Source: Pelomyxa schiedti
Taxonomy: Eukaryota > Evosea > Pelobiontida > Pelomyxidae
NCBI GenBank assembly: GCA_020536535.1
Contig: JAHLWZ010000693.1
Coordinates: 62,001 to 126,000, forward strand
Direction of reading: 5' to 3'
Length of the DNA stretch: 64,000 bases
The position numbers were made by a program, and so were the translations under genes. Below are positions 48,936 through 60,688 of this stretch, one piece after another (within the stretch, counting starts at the first letter, position 1; each line of letters opens with the position of its first letter). The notes below the pieces were generated by a model. That model ran no database searches and had not been told where the DNA came from. It saw only the letters and a list, made by a program, of their open reading frames with translations.

Positions 48936-49268
48936 TTTTTTCTTGCGTTTGGTTGCTTTGTTTCTTGTTTTTTTTCTGGGGTGAGTTGCCGGCTAATCTC
49001 TACCAATTAATCGTTTTCTTTGTTGGTTCTCCAAACAGAGAGTAATAGCGTCGTCACGAAGAAGCGCTTCTTCGTCTTTTTTTCGGCGCACCTAAAAAAA
49101 GGGATCGAAGAGATCACAAGATAGATCTTGTGCACATTACTCCTCCCAAACCAGTACCGAGTCCGTGTTTTCTTCTGTGGCGGAGCTTAGTTCCTAAGGC
49201 CAGTCTCCACTCACGCAGTGGCCTATCAGATTTAATTTGTCACCGAAAAACAAACTAAAGAACAAAAG
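48936..49268. promoter_or_regulatory. divergent 5' region between peroxiredoxin and NDC1-like genes
   Basis: 333 bp between opposed starts with T-rich and A-rich tracts and no exon. It contains a near-palindromic GAAGCGCTTC at about 49060-49070 and AGATCACAAGATAGATCT at about 49110. Whether these bind a factor is unknown. Confidence 0.35.
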
Positions 49269-51616
49269 ATGGGTGACATTGGAGGAGCGTCATTCGATCC
49301 TAGATCTCTGTCTACTATTACCTTGGGACTTGCACACAGGAAAAAGACCGATACTGCACCCCGGAATGACAGTGCACCGTCACATATTGTCGCGGGTCCC
49401 ATGGGGGGCCAACCTGCCGCACCAGCGGAAATGACGCCCGCGGAATGCAAAAAGATTATCGCCAGAACGATGTATCGGCGTAAAATAGGAAGTCTTGTTT
49501 GGTGCCTCGTTGCGTGCTGGCTTACTGCGTACTTTGGCTTGATTGTAACGAGGTTATTCCCTCTCGGTAGGTTTTATGTTGCTTGTTTACTCCCTCTTTA
49601 TCCTGTTGATCTCTTCTTATTCTGGATAGGAAGGACATTAAGTTGGTTTCATACCCAAGTGTACATAGTGATGTTTGCGGCAGCTGCAGTTTTACTTCTT
49701 TTTGCCCACCATACGTCGTCCATTGGTTTCTAAAAAAATCCCTTTTCCTGTGACCTAACTGTACTGTAGTCCGTCGGCCTTATAGGACTTCGGCATGGTC
49801 CGTCTTTAATGACTTAAGAACAAATAAAAAGCTGATATTTGCATATTGTGGTGGCACTACCCTTTCTTTTTCTGCGCTGTACTGGTGTGAAACCAGTAAT
49901 AACTCCTCCCTTTTTTTGTCACTGACCGTTATTATTCTAGGTGCTTCAATGGGTTTGAGTGGGTATTGGAGCAGTGTCTCCCAGAAGAATTTCAGTAAAT
50001 CTCAGTAACATAGTATGTTAATGTGACAATTGCTAGGTGTGCCAATGTCAAGTTCCTCACAGTGACTACTACTGGTTTTTTTGTGGGCCTTGGACTTGCC
50101 ATTCGTATTATTACCAAGGAGCAACAAATACTGAAGTTCCCAACCTTCAATGTAGCTTTCCTCCCTGCAGGAATCTTTTAATTTTGTAATTCTCAAGTAG
50201 ACTTCAGCACTTAGTACTTTAAGACGGCGGGCACTAGGTTTCCCCTCATACCTGGGCAACACTTTTACAACCGTTAGGTACTCTTCTCGAAAGTCTTGTG
50301 ATTTCGAGTTCCACCTTTGTGGTTGGCGTTTTCGTGTTTCTTATAATTGGTTGGAACCGTTATACCTTCACCCATATCCTTTCAGGATTTATTCCGTATG
50401 TGCGCAAATCGTGTTATGGTTGGTAAATCCTGTTCAGGTTTGAACGAGGTGTATCCGACATGCCTGAGGGGAAGTTAGTCTTCCTTTTTCATCTTGGATT
50501 GGTATCTCTTGTAGTTGTTACTTGTTGGAAATTCGTCTGGCTTGCAAATGAGCTTCATTCCACAAGGGTACTTTTTTCAGGCCTTGGGAAATTCATTAAG
50601 CTATTCTTAGCACAATTCCTTCACTGGTACGAAGCGGGCTCCTTGCTCTTTGCTACTTTATGCGATGTCAAGGCATGAGGATGAGGCACCCTTTATAAAG
50701 GTATTATCTCAATTATCTACCTGCGAGCAACATTACAACTACAGTACCATGGATTCCAAGATTTTATGAGAGTTTGTCAGTACGACTCCCAAAGGAGAGC
50801 TGCCTTCTTTGCAAACAACATTGATTTAAAAAAGGCAGTGAAGTTATGCTGTGAATCCATTGCGGCACTCACAAAAAACCTTAATGTAAACATCTTTTCA
50901 TTTCTTCAGGGTTGGTAATGTTTCCTCTTCTAAGGCAGCTGTGTTCTTCCAATCCCGTGACTCCGTTGTAAAAATCCCTCTCTCCCACCTGGCACGACAG
51001 TGGTATATACAAACCGTTTTTATTTGCAATTAACCAATAAAAAACAAAAGTAAGACGATGTCCGCTATTTCTCCTCCTCCTTGTGATGATCCTACCCTCT
51101 CAACTTTGAATGCATTTTCTTCAATCCAGATTCAGATCTTTGCTATCAGGGGTTTTGCCAACCCCAGTTAATCTTTTACTCATTCTATCATCCAAGGCTT
51201 AACAGCTATTGCCAATGTTGCACCAAGTGAAGATAAACTAGGAATAATGAGCACACACTACCTAGTCACGCTGATTCTCATCCACTTCCTTGATGTATGC
51301 AAACCTCTTATTCTCTCTGACTAAGTTCAGCTCTAGTGCTACAATGCTCTGCGCTTGTTTACTGAGGCCTATCTAAATCCAATCAAGTATTTTGGCCGGC
51401 TACCAACCGCTTCGAGTGTTCTCTCAAGTGAAGTTCGGGTCGTACAAGAAGGTTTGTTCTCCCTCGGTAACTAACACTCAACAATGTTTCCACACAGAAC
51501 TACACCGTTCTCTTTATGCACTGATAAACACATACCGCACTACACTTGACGACCTCAAGTTCCCTCCAGAATACATTCCCGCCGTACAAAGTGTTGCTAA
51601 TATGCAATGCACATAG
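49269..51616 (+). CDS. NDC1-like transmembrane nucleoporin (tentative)
   Basis: A multi-exon, multi-pass membrane protein. After a soluble start (MGDIGGASFDPRSLST) come helices such as SLVWCLVACWLTAYFGLIV, VYIVMFAAAAVLLLFAHH and LVFLFHLGLVSLVVVTCW. The soluble C-terminal half includes QYHGFQDFMRVCQYDSQ with RRAAFF after it, similar in position to the conserved Y/F..F.DL......RR..+F segment of NDC1, and ends with LHRSLYALINTYRTTLDDL, like the terminal helix of NDC1. If correct, it anchors nuclear pores and, in fungi, spindle pole bodies. The family call rests on pattern and topology, so it is moderate; several internal junctions were not solved. It converges with APH-1. Confidence 0.55.
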
Positions 51617-51807
51617 GCGAGAGAATAAGAAAACCCTATTGTGTTCTTTTTGTTTTCTTTCTTTCTTTCACTGGTCATTGTGTGATTGGCGTGGGTATTT
51701 TATCAGTAACGGGCTTGAGCGCAATACCAATACAGCGAGTCCACAGACAATCACATCAATACTATACACAACCAATACGGCGGCTATGCAGCTCCCATTA
51801 GTGCCGT

Positions 51808-52761
51808 TCAACAATGTCTGTTACCGGAATGTGAGTTAGGAATTATTCTGAACGGGAAGAGGGTGGCTTCGCAAACTGAAAAAGATGCTGCATAGTGGGA
51901 TATCCAGACTGCGGCGACAAAAAGCCATTTGCGTCTGCAGTAAGCCTCGAATGCAATCAGGGATAGAAGGATGTGGAGTATCAAAAAGGCAGCAGCGATT
52001 GCGCCTGTTGTTGGTGGTTTTTTTTTTTTTTTTTTTAGTAAAGCTTCTTTAACCAGTGAGAAGGGACCATTTATCATAAACAAAGAGACGCGGCTGCATG
52101 AATCACAGAAAAGCGCACCAGGGCCGATTGACTCCCAAAGTATAGTTACATAGGTGACAAGAACATACACCACACCGGAGCCAAGACCGAGAGCTGTCAT
52201 TGAGGTTAGAAATGCGTGGAGGTTATGTCTTGGGCGCCAACCTACAGACACCAGCAGTCTATTGGGAAATTCTTTTGAAAGCCCCATTCTCTCAAGTCGT
52301 CTTTCTATAAGCCTAGATGATAGATGAGGATAAAAAGTGGGTTGAAGCAAGTTGGCTTCTATTCCTATACTAAGAAAATTCCAAAAGAACATGTACATGT
52401 ATAACAGGCAGAATCCCAGTCGAACCAATTCCTGGAACATTACTGCGTAAATTATACTGGCCCAGTATACATCCTTTCCCGGCAGTAGGTACCACATCAT
52501 GGAAGAAAAAAGCACTCCAACTAGCCACACAAAGGCACTGCACACACGCCCCCATCAGTTCAAATTACAATACGTGCAACGATAAACAAACAAACAGAAA
52601 AAAAAAAAACAGGGCCGCGGGGGGTGTCATTGGTGTGTGGGGCATCACCCTCCAATGGTCAAAATTATGAGCTGGGGGTCTCTGATCACCAGACCAACAA
52701 ACACAGCCACCGCTGGTGCGAATGACACCACCAGCCCCCCAACAAACACAACCCATGTCAT
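51808..52761 (-). CDS. APH-1-like subunit of gamma-secretase
   Basis: Multi-pass scaffold subunit of the presenilin (gamma-secretase) intramembrane protease. The start MTWVVFVGGLVVSFAPAVA is the first helix, followed by RDPQLIILTIGG, an intron, and SAFVWLVGVLFSSMMWYLLP. Then come IIYAVMFQELVRLGFCLLYM, equivalent to the QE..R segment of APH-1, and SMTALGLGSGVVYVLVTYV with GLGSG in place of the GxxxGxxxG packing motif. The later helices are AAAFLILHILLSLIAFEAYC and KWLFVAAVWISHYAASFS, carrying the conserved membrane histidines. An A-rich intron interrupts the fifth loop. The stop is a TGA at 51808. It is on the same strand as, and just downstream of, the V-ATPase a subunit. Confidence 0.83.
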
Positions 52762-52942
52762 CCTTGTACTTTTTTCATTAATTTTGTTGTTTCAGTGAGG
52801 GGTTTTTTTCCCTAACTGATTGGGGTCTGTTGGTAGTGCCCAGACGAAACGAAAGTGATAAAGCAACAAAGGCAACACAAGAATGTTTCGACATGTATTT
52901 GGGAGTCTCTGCACAAAATTGAATGTTGGTGGTTCGGTGGGG

Positions 52943-55900
52943 TTAATCCTCTATCATGTAAGGCGATAGTTTCTTGAAGTCCAGTGGTTCAAAGGCATAC
53001 CCGTCACCCTCTGTGCAAATGTGAGTTGGGGGAAAAAGGATTAGGATGGGATAGTACGGTAGAATTTGTTTTGAAACTCCACCCTGGATAAAAATTACAA
53101 TTAGCTAAACAGCCAGTAAAAAAGAAAGGGAAAACCAATGAAGTCGAAGTGCGTGCAAGAAAGCGGATAGCGCCTCCATCACCAGAAGTACACCAATGGT
53201 TGCTCCTCCCCAAACGGCGAAGCCAGCAAAAATTTCTATGAAGTTCTTGGACTTGATTGTTGTAAGAAGCACTTGCTCGTAAAACACCAAAGACAATTCT
53301 GTGAGATGCTTAAGAAAATAGGGTACATAACAAACTCATACCGGCATGTGCCAAGCTAAGTGCCCAAAGTCGAAGGTAAGATGCAGTATTTGAGATGCAT
53401 CCCAGAACGAACTCGATTGTGTGAATTGCTTGGTGAATGAAGGCCTCACTGAAAACAAACTCTTCGCCGTGGCCTCCATGGCCTCCCCCTCCATGTGATT
53501 CTGGCGTTGTTACAGCACCTATAGCCTCTAGCTCCACGTCCTCACTAGCTTCCTTGAGAATTACATGTTTAGCTGCACGTTTGCTCTGCCACAGTTGAAT
53601 AAATGGCTTTGGCAGTAGCATAACGAAAATTGCAATGACAGAGACTATAGCAATGGCTGTTTGGACCGACGCCTGATTTGTAAATTAGAAGCCTATTCAA
53701 CAATAATGAGTGGTAACCTGTCCAGGGTACATCTCCTCCTCCTTAGGTAAATTTCCGAAGGACAAAAATATATCAATCAGAACGTTAATGAGGTAGGGCT
53801 CATTTTCACGCATTTTTGTCCATTTCAGGAAAATTAGGACAACCAAGTAACCAAACAGGAGGTTCATAAACAGAATCTGATGCATGAAGAACATTAAATC
53901 TCGGGAGAGAATCAAAGGGGGGATGTAACTTGTGGTATGAAGTCAAAAATAATGTTGAGAGGCTTTCGGAAGTGAATGTGATTAAACAAACCCATGATAA
54001 TTCCCAGTGTCATCTTCATACTCTTAGTGATGAACAAATAAGAAAAAAAGAGAAACCTGGACGACCCCAAAAATTACTGATAACTTCATTTTGAAGGAGT
54101 TGTAGTAATAAAGTTCGTTATCGGCACCTTTCCAAATCTATTTAATGTTATCGGTGAACCCCTCCAGTACGATGCATACAGAGTCTACACCGAATTCGTA
54201 TACTCTGTCCGGGTCCTTAGTACACCAGTTGTTTTCATCACAAGTCCACGCGGTACCACACAAATTCACACCAATTCCAAAAACCTTCATGGATAAGTTA
54301 TCGAAAGAGTGAATGATCATTACGTCGTTGTAGATGAAACCAGTGAAGATTGAAAAGAGAGCCATGAACAACAAAAGATACCGCCCATTGAACAGCATGA
54401 AAACGATCTAGGGAAGATTTACACATCACCATAAAAGAGACAAGTTCCTACCTCATTCAACTTCATCTTTCCCATTTTTTTCTCGAAGAATATCAGACAC
54501 AATGTGAATAGTAGCATCATTACAGCATGTCCTGTATCCCCAAACATCACAGCAAACAAGAAGGGGAACGTTATCAACGAGAATACCGCTGTAAACAGTC
54601 ATTGATTGTGGAAACGGGCGAAAAGTTCTACTTGGGTTGACTTCTCCATAGCGAGGTGTTCCATAGGCATCAATGATAACTTGCATACAGTAGGTAAATT
54701 TATTTGTTTGGTAAAACGTGGGAGGCTCCTCATCAATTGGTATAATGCTCATGATAGTAGCTACCTGGGAGCCACTTCTGGCCTTTTAGGTTATCAAAAT
54801 TAGGTTTCTGGTGGGGTAATAGGTGTATTGCTCTTACAGTTGCTCTGTTAAGAGCATTCAATATCTCATCGGTGGCACTCGTTGGGCACCAGCCTTCCGC
54901 AATGAGGCATCTGCATATGGGTTGGGTATTAATGGAAGGTGAAGAAAATGGAGACATACTTTCTACCAACATCATAGTTAAACATGTTTAATGTGTGATA
55001 TGTGGCCTTTTCTTTTCTTACTAGAATAACCCACGTGGGCATTGACTGGTTGACAGTAGCAAGCAATTCTCTGCGGTGTTGTGATGACCTCTCAATCACC
55101 TGGAAGGTGGGAGAAAAAGGGAAAAACTCATGTAGAGAACACACAGTTTTCATGTCTTCAAGTCTGCCAGAAACCTGGGTGAGCAGAGTTTGGCGTTCAG
55201 TGTTTGTTTCTGGTACATTAAAGACTCGTGCGCTGAAAGATTCGCAAATTTTGTGAATTTTCACTTGCGATTGCTGCCCCTGGCAAAAAATGAAGAATAC
55301 ACATTTCTCTACAGGTTCGCCCTGGGTGATACGTTAAGTTACAAATGGGAATAACTCAGCTTACTGTTGATGGGTCAACAATCTTCTCCTCAATAGGCTC
55401 AACTTTCATTACCAGATTACCACGGAGGACACGCCACAAAACACGCTCAAAATGAACAAATTCCGTTTTTGATATAACTCCTGCCACCATTCTGAGGCGA
55501 GTTAAACGTAAAAAAGGAATGCAGTTGTACTTACACAAGCTTGCCCACAGAACCTGCTCCTCCCTCCTCCAACAAATTCTTCTTATTTATGTCATCTGAA
55601 CTTATTTCCATATCCTGTTTCCCAAAGAAAACCGATCACACAAGGTTGAGCAAAAAAGAAAGCATACTGGGAGTGTCTCGTCATACATGTTGCTCTTCAG
55701 GGCGCACCGCATCTCAGTCAACTCATTGAAATTTCTAAGCAATACTTCTTGGTTGCCGTTAATTTGTCGTAAATCGCGCTCTTGAGTATCAAGGAAAGCC
55801 TGGTAATATGAAATTAAAGGTAAAAACTCCAAAACAAAAAATTTAGATACCTCAAGTTCGCTGAGATCCAATGGTTTTTCTGGTGGCGGTGCTGTGCAAA

Positions 55901-56252
55901 ATGATTCCAACTTGAGAGGTGGTTTCTCTGATTGGAGTTCAACTGTTTCGCGTGCTATCTGAGATGAAATGAGCTCCTCAAATGGAAAAAGAGGCTACCT
56001 GCTCCGCAAGAAAGCGTAGCTTTCTCTCAAGCTCTTCACAATGTTTAACCTCAGTTACAAAAGTTCGTTGGAAGGAATTAATGGCTTGGTTCAGCTGGGA
56101 GGCAAATCAGAATGCCAAAAAGTCAGTGGACATACATCTTTGAACTGCAAAGAACCCAGCTCGCCCAATTCATCAAGTGTGTCGTGTGCAGAGTCCTTTT
56201 GGATGAACAGCTGCACCTTTTGCATCGGCTGAGACCTCCATATTGATCCCAT
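52943..56252 (-). CDS. V-type proton ATPase subunit a (V0 sector)
   Basis: Membrane subunit that forms the proton half-channels with the c-ring and acidifies endolysosomes and contractile vacuoles. The N-terminal cytosolic arm starts [20 protein letters not shown] and has [17 protein letters not shown]. Later come [20 protein letters not shown] and YGEVNP, then [20 protein letters not shown] for the first helices. The segment [15 protein letters not shown] carries the arginine essential for proton transport. The C-terminus reads [11 protein letters not shown] and [13 protein letters not shown], ending at TAA 52943-52945. About 15 short introns. Length and order agree with the family. Paralogue choice (which membrane it serves) cannot be told. 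Confidence 0.95.
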
Positions 56253-56907
56253 TCTTGAGTTTTACCTGAGAGTGTGTCACGCACAGCAACAACCAACATA
56301 GTCATAAAAACAGAGATAAAAAAAGACATAGGCGATTTGTTTAGACGATACTCTTAAAAGGAAGTACAAGGCGGAGGGGAAAAAAAGAAAAACAGGGCAA
56401 AGTGGTACAATGGTATGGTCGTATGCGTAATAAAAAAATACGATCATAATGTCGCGTGCATAAAGAACAAAGGAAACTCACTCGAAGATCTGTGTAACGT
56501 AGAACCGGAGGGCCTAGGCGTGCCTCGAACCCGACAAAGAAAAAAAAAAATAGTTTTAATTTAGGTTGTGGTCTTTTCTGGTGCTCAGCGAGCGCAGAGA
56601 ACAAGCACGAAGAAAACACACAAATTCTAGAAGGGAACAGATCCCGCTTCGGAGCAGGGCTCCTTTTTGTTAAATTATTTTCAGATCTCGTTGCATCACA
56701 CATCACGTCTCGTTCGTTCGCCCGAGCCCCCTCCCTTTTTCTCAATCTTCTTCTTCGACTTTCCGCAAGGGCACCAAATTGGGCGCAGGCCACTCTGACG
56801 TCTTGAGTGTACTTACCAATCAGAGAAACTGCAAAGTCAAAGAGCCGCGCAGCGAAAAAAAATCATAAAGTTACAATGTCGTGTGGGCTTGTATTGTTGT
56901 GGGTGGG
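56253..56907. other. intergenic region upstream of the V-ATPase subunit a gene
   Basis: 655 bp between the V-ATPase start and the stop of the next minus-strand gene. A 150-codon minus-strand frame exists here (56341-56793) but has low-complexity Phe runs from a poly-T tract and no homology I can see, so I treat it as leader and promoter sequence. No RNA gene recognised. Confidence 0.5.
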
Positions 56908-57990
56908 CTAATTTCTAGCCGGGAGTGAGGGCTTTGTGAGTGGAGGAGGAGGAGGTGTTTTGTTGTTGTTATTATTATTCTCATTGGGACTGTCAGGCCG
57001 GGCACTGTGTTGCGCCGTTGTTTCTTGTGTTGCAGAACTACAGGACTGCGTGGAGTGCGGCGGCTTTTCCTCGGCGGAGGGACCCGTGCGTTGCGGTGCC
57101 GCCGGGAGTTTGTTGGCGGGTGGCGGGGGTGGTTTGCTTGTGGGAGGGGGCGGCTTGGTTCCCGGAGGCGGCGGAGGGGGTGGCTTGGTGCTGGGCGGTG
57201 TGGGCTTTGGTGCTGTTTGCGCAGCGGGGGTTTGTGCTGGGTGCCGGGCCGGAGTTGCGGGGCCGGGCCCGCTGCTGTATTCCTTGTGCACGTTTGTATG
57301 TGTGGGAGGGGGAGGGAAGTCTGAAATAGGGTGGAAGTCCCATCTTCCCTCATGCTCACAACTCGCTGATGCATTTCCGTCCCCTTCTGTGTGTAATTGT
57401 AGGATATAATCGTGTCAATAGAAACACAGCAAGAAGAGACCATATGTCATTCTTTTGTGCTTCTCACTTGATGACAGAAGAAGTTTTGACGAAGCTGTGG
57501 AAATGGATTTCCAACACATCAGAAGAGTAGTAGAGGTAAGTCCAATAAAATGAGAGTAACTTATATAAATCACTGAACTAACTAGTACTTATCCCCATCA
57601 TTAAGTCACTACAATTTGGAATGTTCAACTATTCATTACCTCTTGAAGGGACAAGTGGAGCCTCTATTGTTGATTGGGTTTTTGGGCATACAGTCAAAAG
57701 TAAGCAAAGAAAATTGAGTGAAAAAAAAAACCCTGGCACAACACAAAACACAGCAAAGAGTGAATTTTACGAAGAGAACGGCTGGGAACAGGCGGGGCGG
57801 TCATTGATTCGAGTTTCGCCAATTCGCTGTTCAAACTGCCCAGATCCAAGATCCACTCACAACGTAGATCTCAGTGGAACATTTTCGTAGATTTCTGCAC
57901 ATGAGGCATCATCACACAGTGAGCTTTTCGAAAATTAAAGAACACGCGAAATTTCGTTCGCTCATTTACATCAAGTCACGAGACGCGTTT
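56908..57990 (-). CDS. proline-rich SH3-ligand protein (5' end unresolved)
   Basis: Reading exons on the minus strand joins DDASCAEIYENVPLRSTF, LNSELAKLESMTAPPVPSRS, QAPLVPSR, SSKLLLSSKGDGNASASYF and then a 130-residue Pro-rich end (PSTKPPPPPPPGTKPPPPTS) with an Asn run and the stop after KPSLPARN. Two PxVPSR motifs are classical SH3 ligands, and the polyproline blocks would suit profilin or EVH1/SH3 proteins. The splice joins are all in phase and use normal signals. The first exon lies around 57890-57990, but no start codon with a convincing donor was found. Function as a cytoskeletal adaptor is inferred. The opposite strand has open frames that I regard as shadows. Confidence 0.6.
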
Positions 57991-58120
57991 CGATATAAAA
58001 AGTAAAAAAAAACACCAGCGCCGATGGTAACTCCCCCCGTCATGCGACACCACTCCCCTGCCGATATTTATGTCAAAGTTTTTTGGCTAGATGTGTAATA
58101 TAATAAAACAAAAATCTAGG

Positions 58121-60587
58121 ATGGCGGAGGCGGATATGATCTTAATAGACGCATGCCAAGTCCTGCCGAACCACAGTCACACAAGCGCGGTAGGTCGCGA
58201 TATTCGAGTCAATGCACCAATTTCGTAGTTACTTCACGGCAGCAGGAAAACAACCAGGGTGCACCTTCGGTTTCTCCTCACGTGGTAGCACCCTCATCCA
58301 GAGAGCATTCTGCTTGCAGTAACTCTCCTACTATAAATTACGACAGTGCCGGTGCCGCCAATGGTGCTGGCTCTGTCCACACTACTAGTACATCAACGAC
58401 GTCGACTCCCTCTCTTCTCAATTCACGCGATAGGCGAACTGCGTGTTCTCCTTTACAATCTCTGAGTGATATCCCCAAACATTACCCTGGCAATCAATTG
58501 TGGGAAGTAACCAGTCGCCCACTATCTCCAACACGTTTCCCACCCCCACCCCCACCCAATACACAGAACCTCACTCCTCCTTCCAATTGCCCCCTTCCCC
58601 CTTTCACCATAAACGCCACTGTCAACATCAATCCAAATGGTGTGACTCCCACGGCAAATCTCAATATAAATATTATGATGACTCCGAACTACACTGCGTC
58701 TTCTCCCACTTGTACACCTCTCTCGTCCGGCAATGTATTCCACTCTCCAACGCCTACACATTCTCCAGCCGTTGGTGACTTCAATTATGGAGTGACTCGG
58801 CTTGCAGATAGCGAAGTTGTATATAGAACACGTACCTCCCCTAAACCTTGCTTTGAAGGAAGAGTACACCTGGGCTACGGTCTGGGGCAAGGTAGTGCAA
58901 TTTTCAGTTGGCCTATTCTAAACAAAACTTTTCAGGCGCTTATGCCAAAGTCAAAGAAGGCTATGATACACAATTACAGAAGAGAGTAGCAGTCAAAATT
59001 CTGAAGGTTTCAGCCATTAGTAGCTTCTGAAATCTCTGAGCATTTTGTGCAGAAGAATACTTTATCAAGAATACCTGGGGCAACTGAAGCACTGATCCGA
59101 GAAATTGATATTATGCGCACATTGGAACACCCAAATGTAGTTTATTTTGTTGCCAACTGGGAAGATAGGCTCACAGGAAAAATGTGATTATTCATCACAA
59201 ATTTGTCCTTTGTTTGACAAGCCTAGATACATTGCCCAAGAGTATGTGAGTGGAGGAACTCTTTTTGATCTAATGCGAAGAGCCCCAAAGATGAGAATTC
59301 CTTTCACACAAGCACATAGGTTGATCTCAATGTATCTATCACTCACCAAATTAATTTTCTTTCAGTATTTTTCAATCTCTTCTTTCTGGTCTAAGTTATA
59401 TCCACGGAAATCATATCTTTCACAGGTTCATCCCTTTGGTACATTGTTCAAACTAACCAATATGCTCAGAGACATAAAACCAGATAATTGCTTGCTCTGT
59501 GACAATTTAACTATTAAAATTTGTGACTTCGGGTGTGCTGTAGTAAGTGCACAGTGTTCATTTTCTTCCTCTCTCAATGTTTTCAGCGAGCATCTCCCAA
59601 TTCACTTGAAACCATTGGCGTTGGATCACCTGCATTCCAACCTCCTGAGGTAGCCAAAGATGGGAAAACTTCCAATGGTTATAAGCTTGATTCGTGGGCA
59701 GCGGGTGTCACATTGTAAGACTTTAATTATTATCCTTTCTCATCGCTGTATAGATTTTATATGACAGTTGGGGAGTTTCCTTTTCCTGTCTCCTCCAACT
59801 CTGCACTACTAATGCTGTATGAAATTTTGGCGCAGTGCAGGTCTCAACAAAGAATAAAAATGTGAATAAATGAGTTCTAACATCAAGCAGCTATGATGTT
59901 CCGAGTTGGGTTCCAGAGGATCTCAGCAACCTCCTCCGGTGTATTCTTGTACCCAACCCAGAGGAACGGTTTTCTGTGGAACAAATTCTGTCTCATCGGT
60001 ACATTTCTTTTCTTTCCTCCAAAAAAAGAAATAAAGTGAAAGAAAGGTGGATGCAGCCCGAGAAAAGTGAATCATCAGTAGTTGAACCAGAAAACATTCC
60101 AACTGTACCAGCAGGGACAATGTTCTCTCCTGAAGTGATACAATCACTACAGAAGAAGCGCACCCCGGCATCCCTCCATCGCCACCATCACCGTGCCTCC
60201 GTGCCACTGAATGAGGCCCCAGTTCCCGTCCCGGCACCATTTTCAACATCCACACCACTTCTCCCACCTAAGCCTCCCCCACAGCCTGAGACTCAGCCTT
60301 CACCCCTTGCTTCTACCGCCACAGAAGCCACCGCCACCGCAACTGCAACAGCAATCACCACTACAAAAACAGACCCCGACACAACACTTAGTACTATGAG
60401 TGCCTCCACGTGTACACTACCTTCTCACCCATCTCAATCACCAAAACCACACCATCACAAGAAACACAAGAACAAAGGCCGTACCAGCTCAGAAGTATCT
60501 CTCTTCTCTGATTCCACTTTACGTCCAAAGCGCACCAACAACGCCAACAGGTGCACACCCCCAAAGTGGTGGTGTTCAGTCTTGTGA
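58121..60587 (+). CDS. LKB1/STK11-like Ser/Thr kinase with C-terminal CaaX box
   Basis: A kinase domain follows a 270-residue Ser/Pro/Thr/Asn-rich N-terminus. N-lobe: [47 protein letters not shown]. Hinge and C-lobe: [39 protein letters not shown]. The activation segment [13 protein letters not shown] is the LKB1 hallmark, and [20 protein letters not shown] with [12 protein letters not shown] and [15 protein letters not shown] finishes the fold. The C-terminus ends WWCSVL, a CaaX box with Leu last, predicting geranylgeranylation; animal LKB1 is also prenylated there. Two starts are possible: ATG 58121 with a 53-nt intron (58190-58242), or ATG 58153 unspliced; both enter the same frame at 58243. 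By family it should activate AMPK-type kinases with STRAD and MO25. Confidence 0.88.
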
Positions 60588-60688
60588 CTGTTTGTATCAT
60601 TAAAGACAATTTTGCCAATTTGTTGAATGCCGTTATTTTGTGGGGTAATTCACATTGTTCTATTGACTTTGTTCCTATTATAATGGCA

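Noticed and set aside
56490-56545. GGTTCGAGG, resembling a tRNA T-arm
   Set aside because: The flanking bases do not form the T stem, and no acceptor or anticodon arm could be drawn.
56341-56793. 150-codon minus-strand frame upstream of the V-ATPase gene
   Set aside because: It contains a Phe run from a poly-T tract, lacks any motif and lies in the probable leader and promoter of the V-ATPase gene.
56936-57409. Gly-rich plus-strand open frame
   Set aside because: It is the mirror of the polyproline exon; the Gly runs are the complement of Pro codons.
57370-57890. Plus-strand gene from open frames with a good GTAAGT donor
   Set aside because: The minus strand gives a consistent spliced proline-rich protein with SH3 motifs; the plus-strand product has no recognisable feature.
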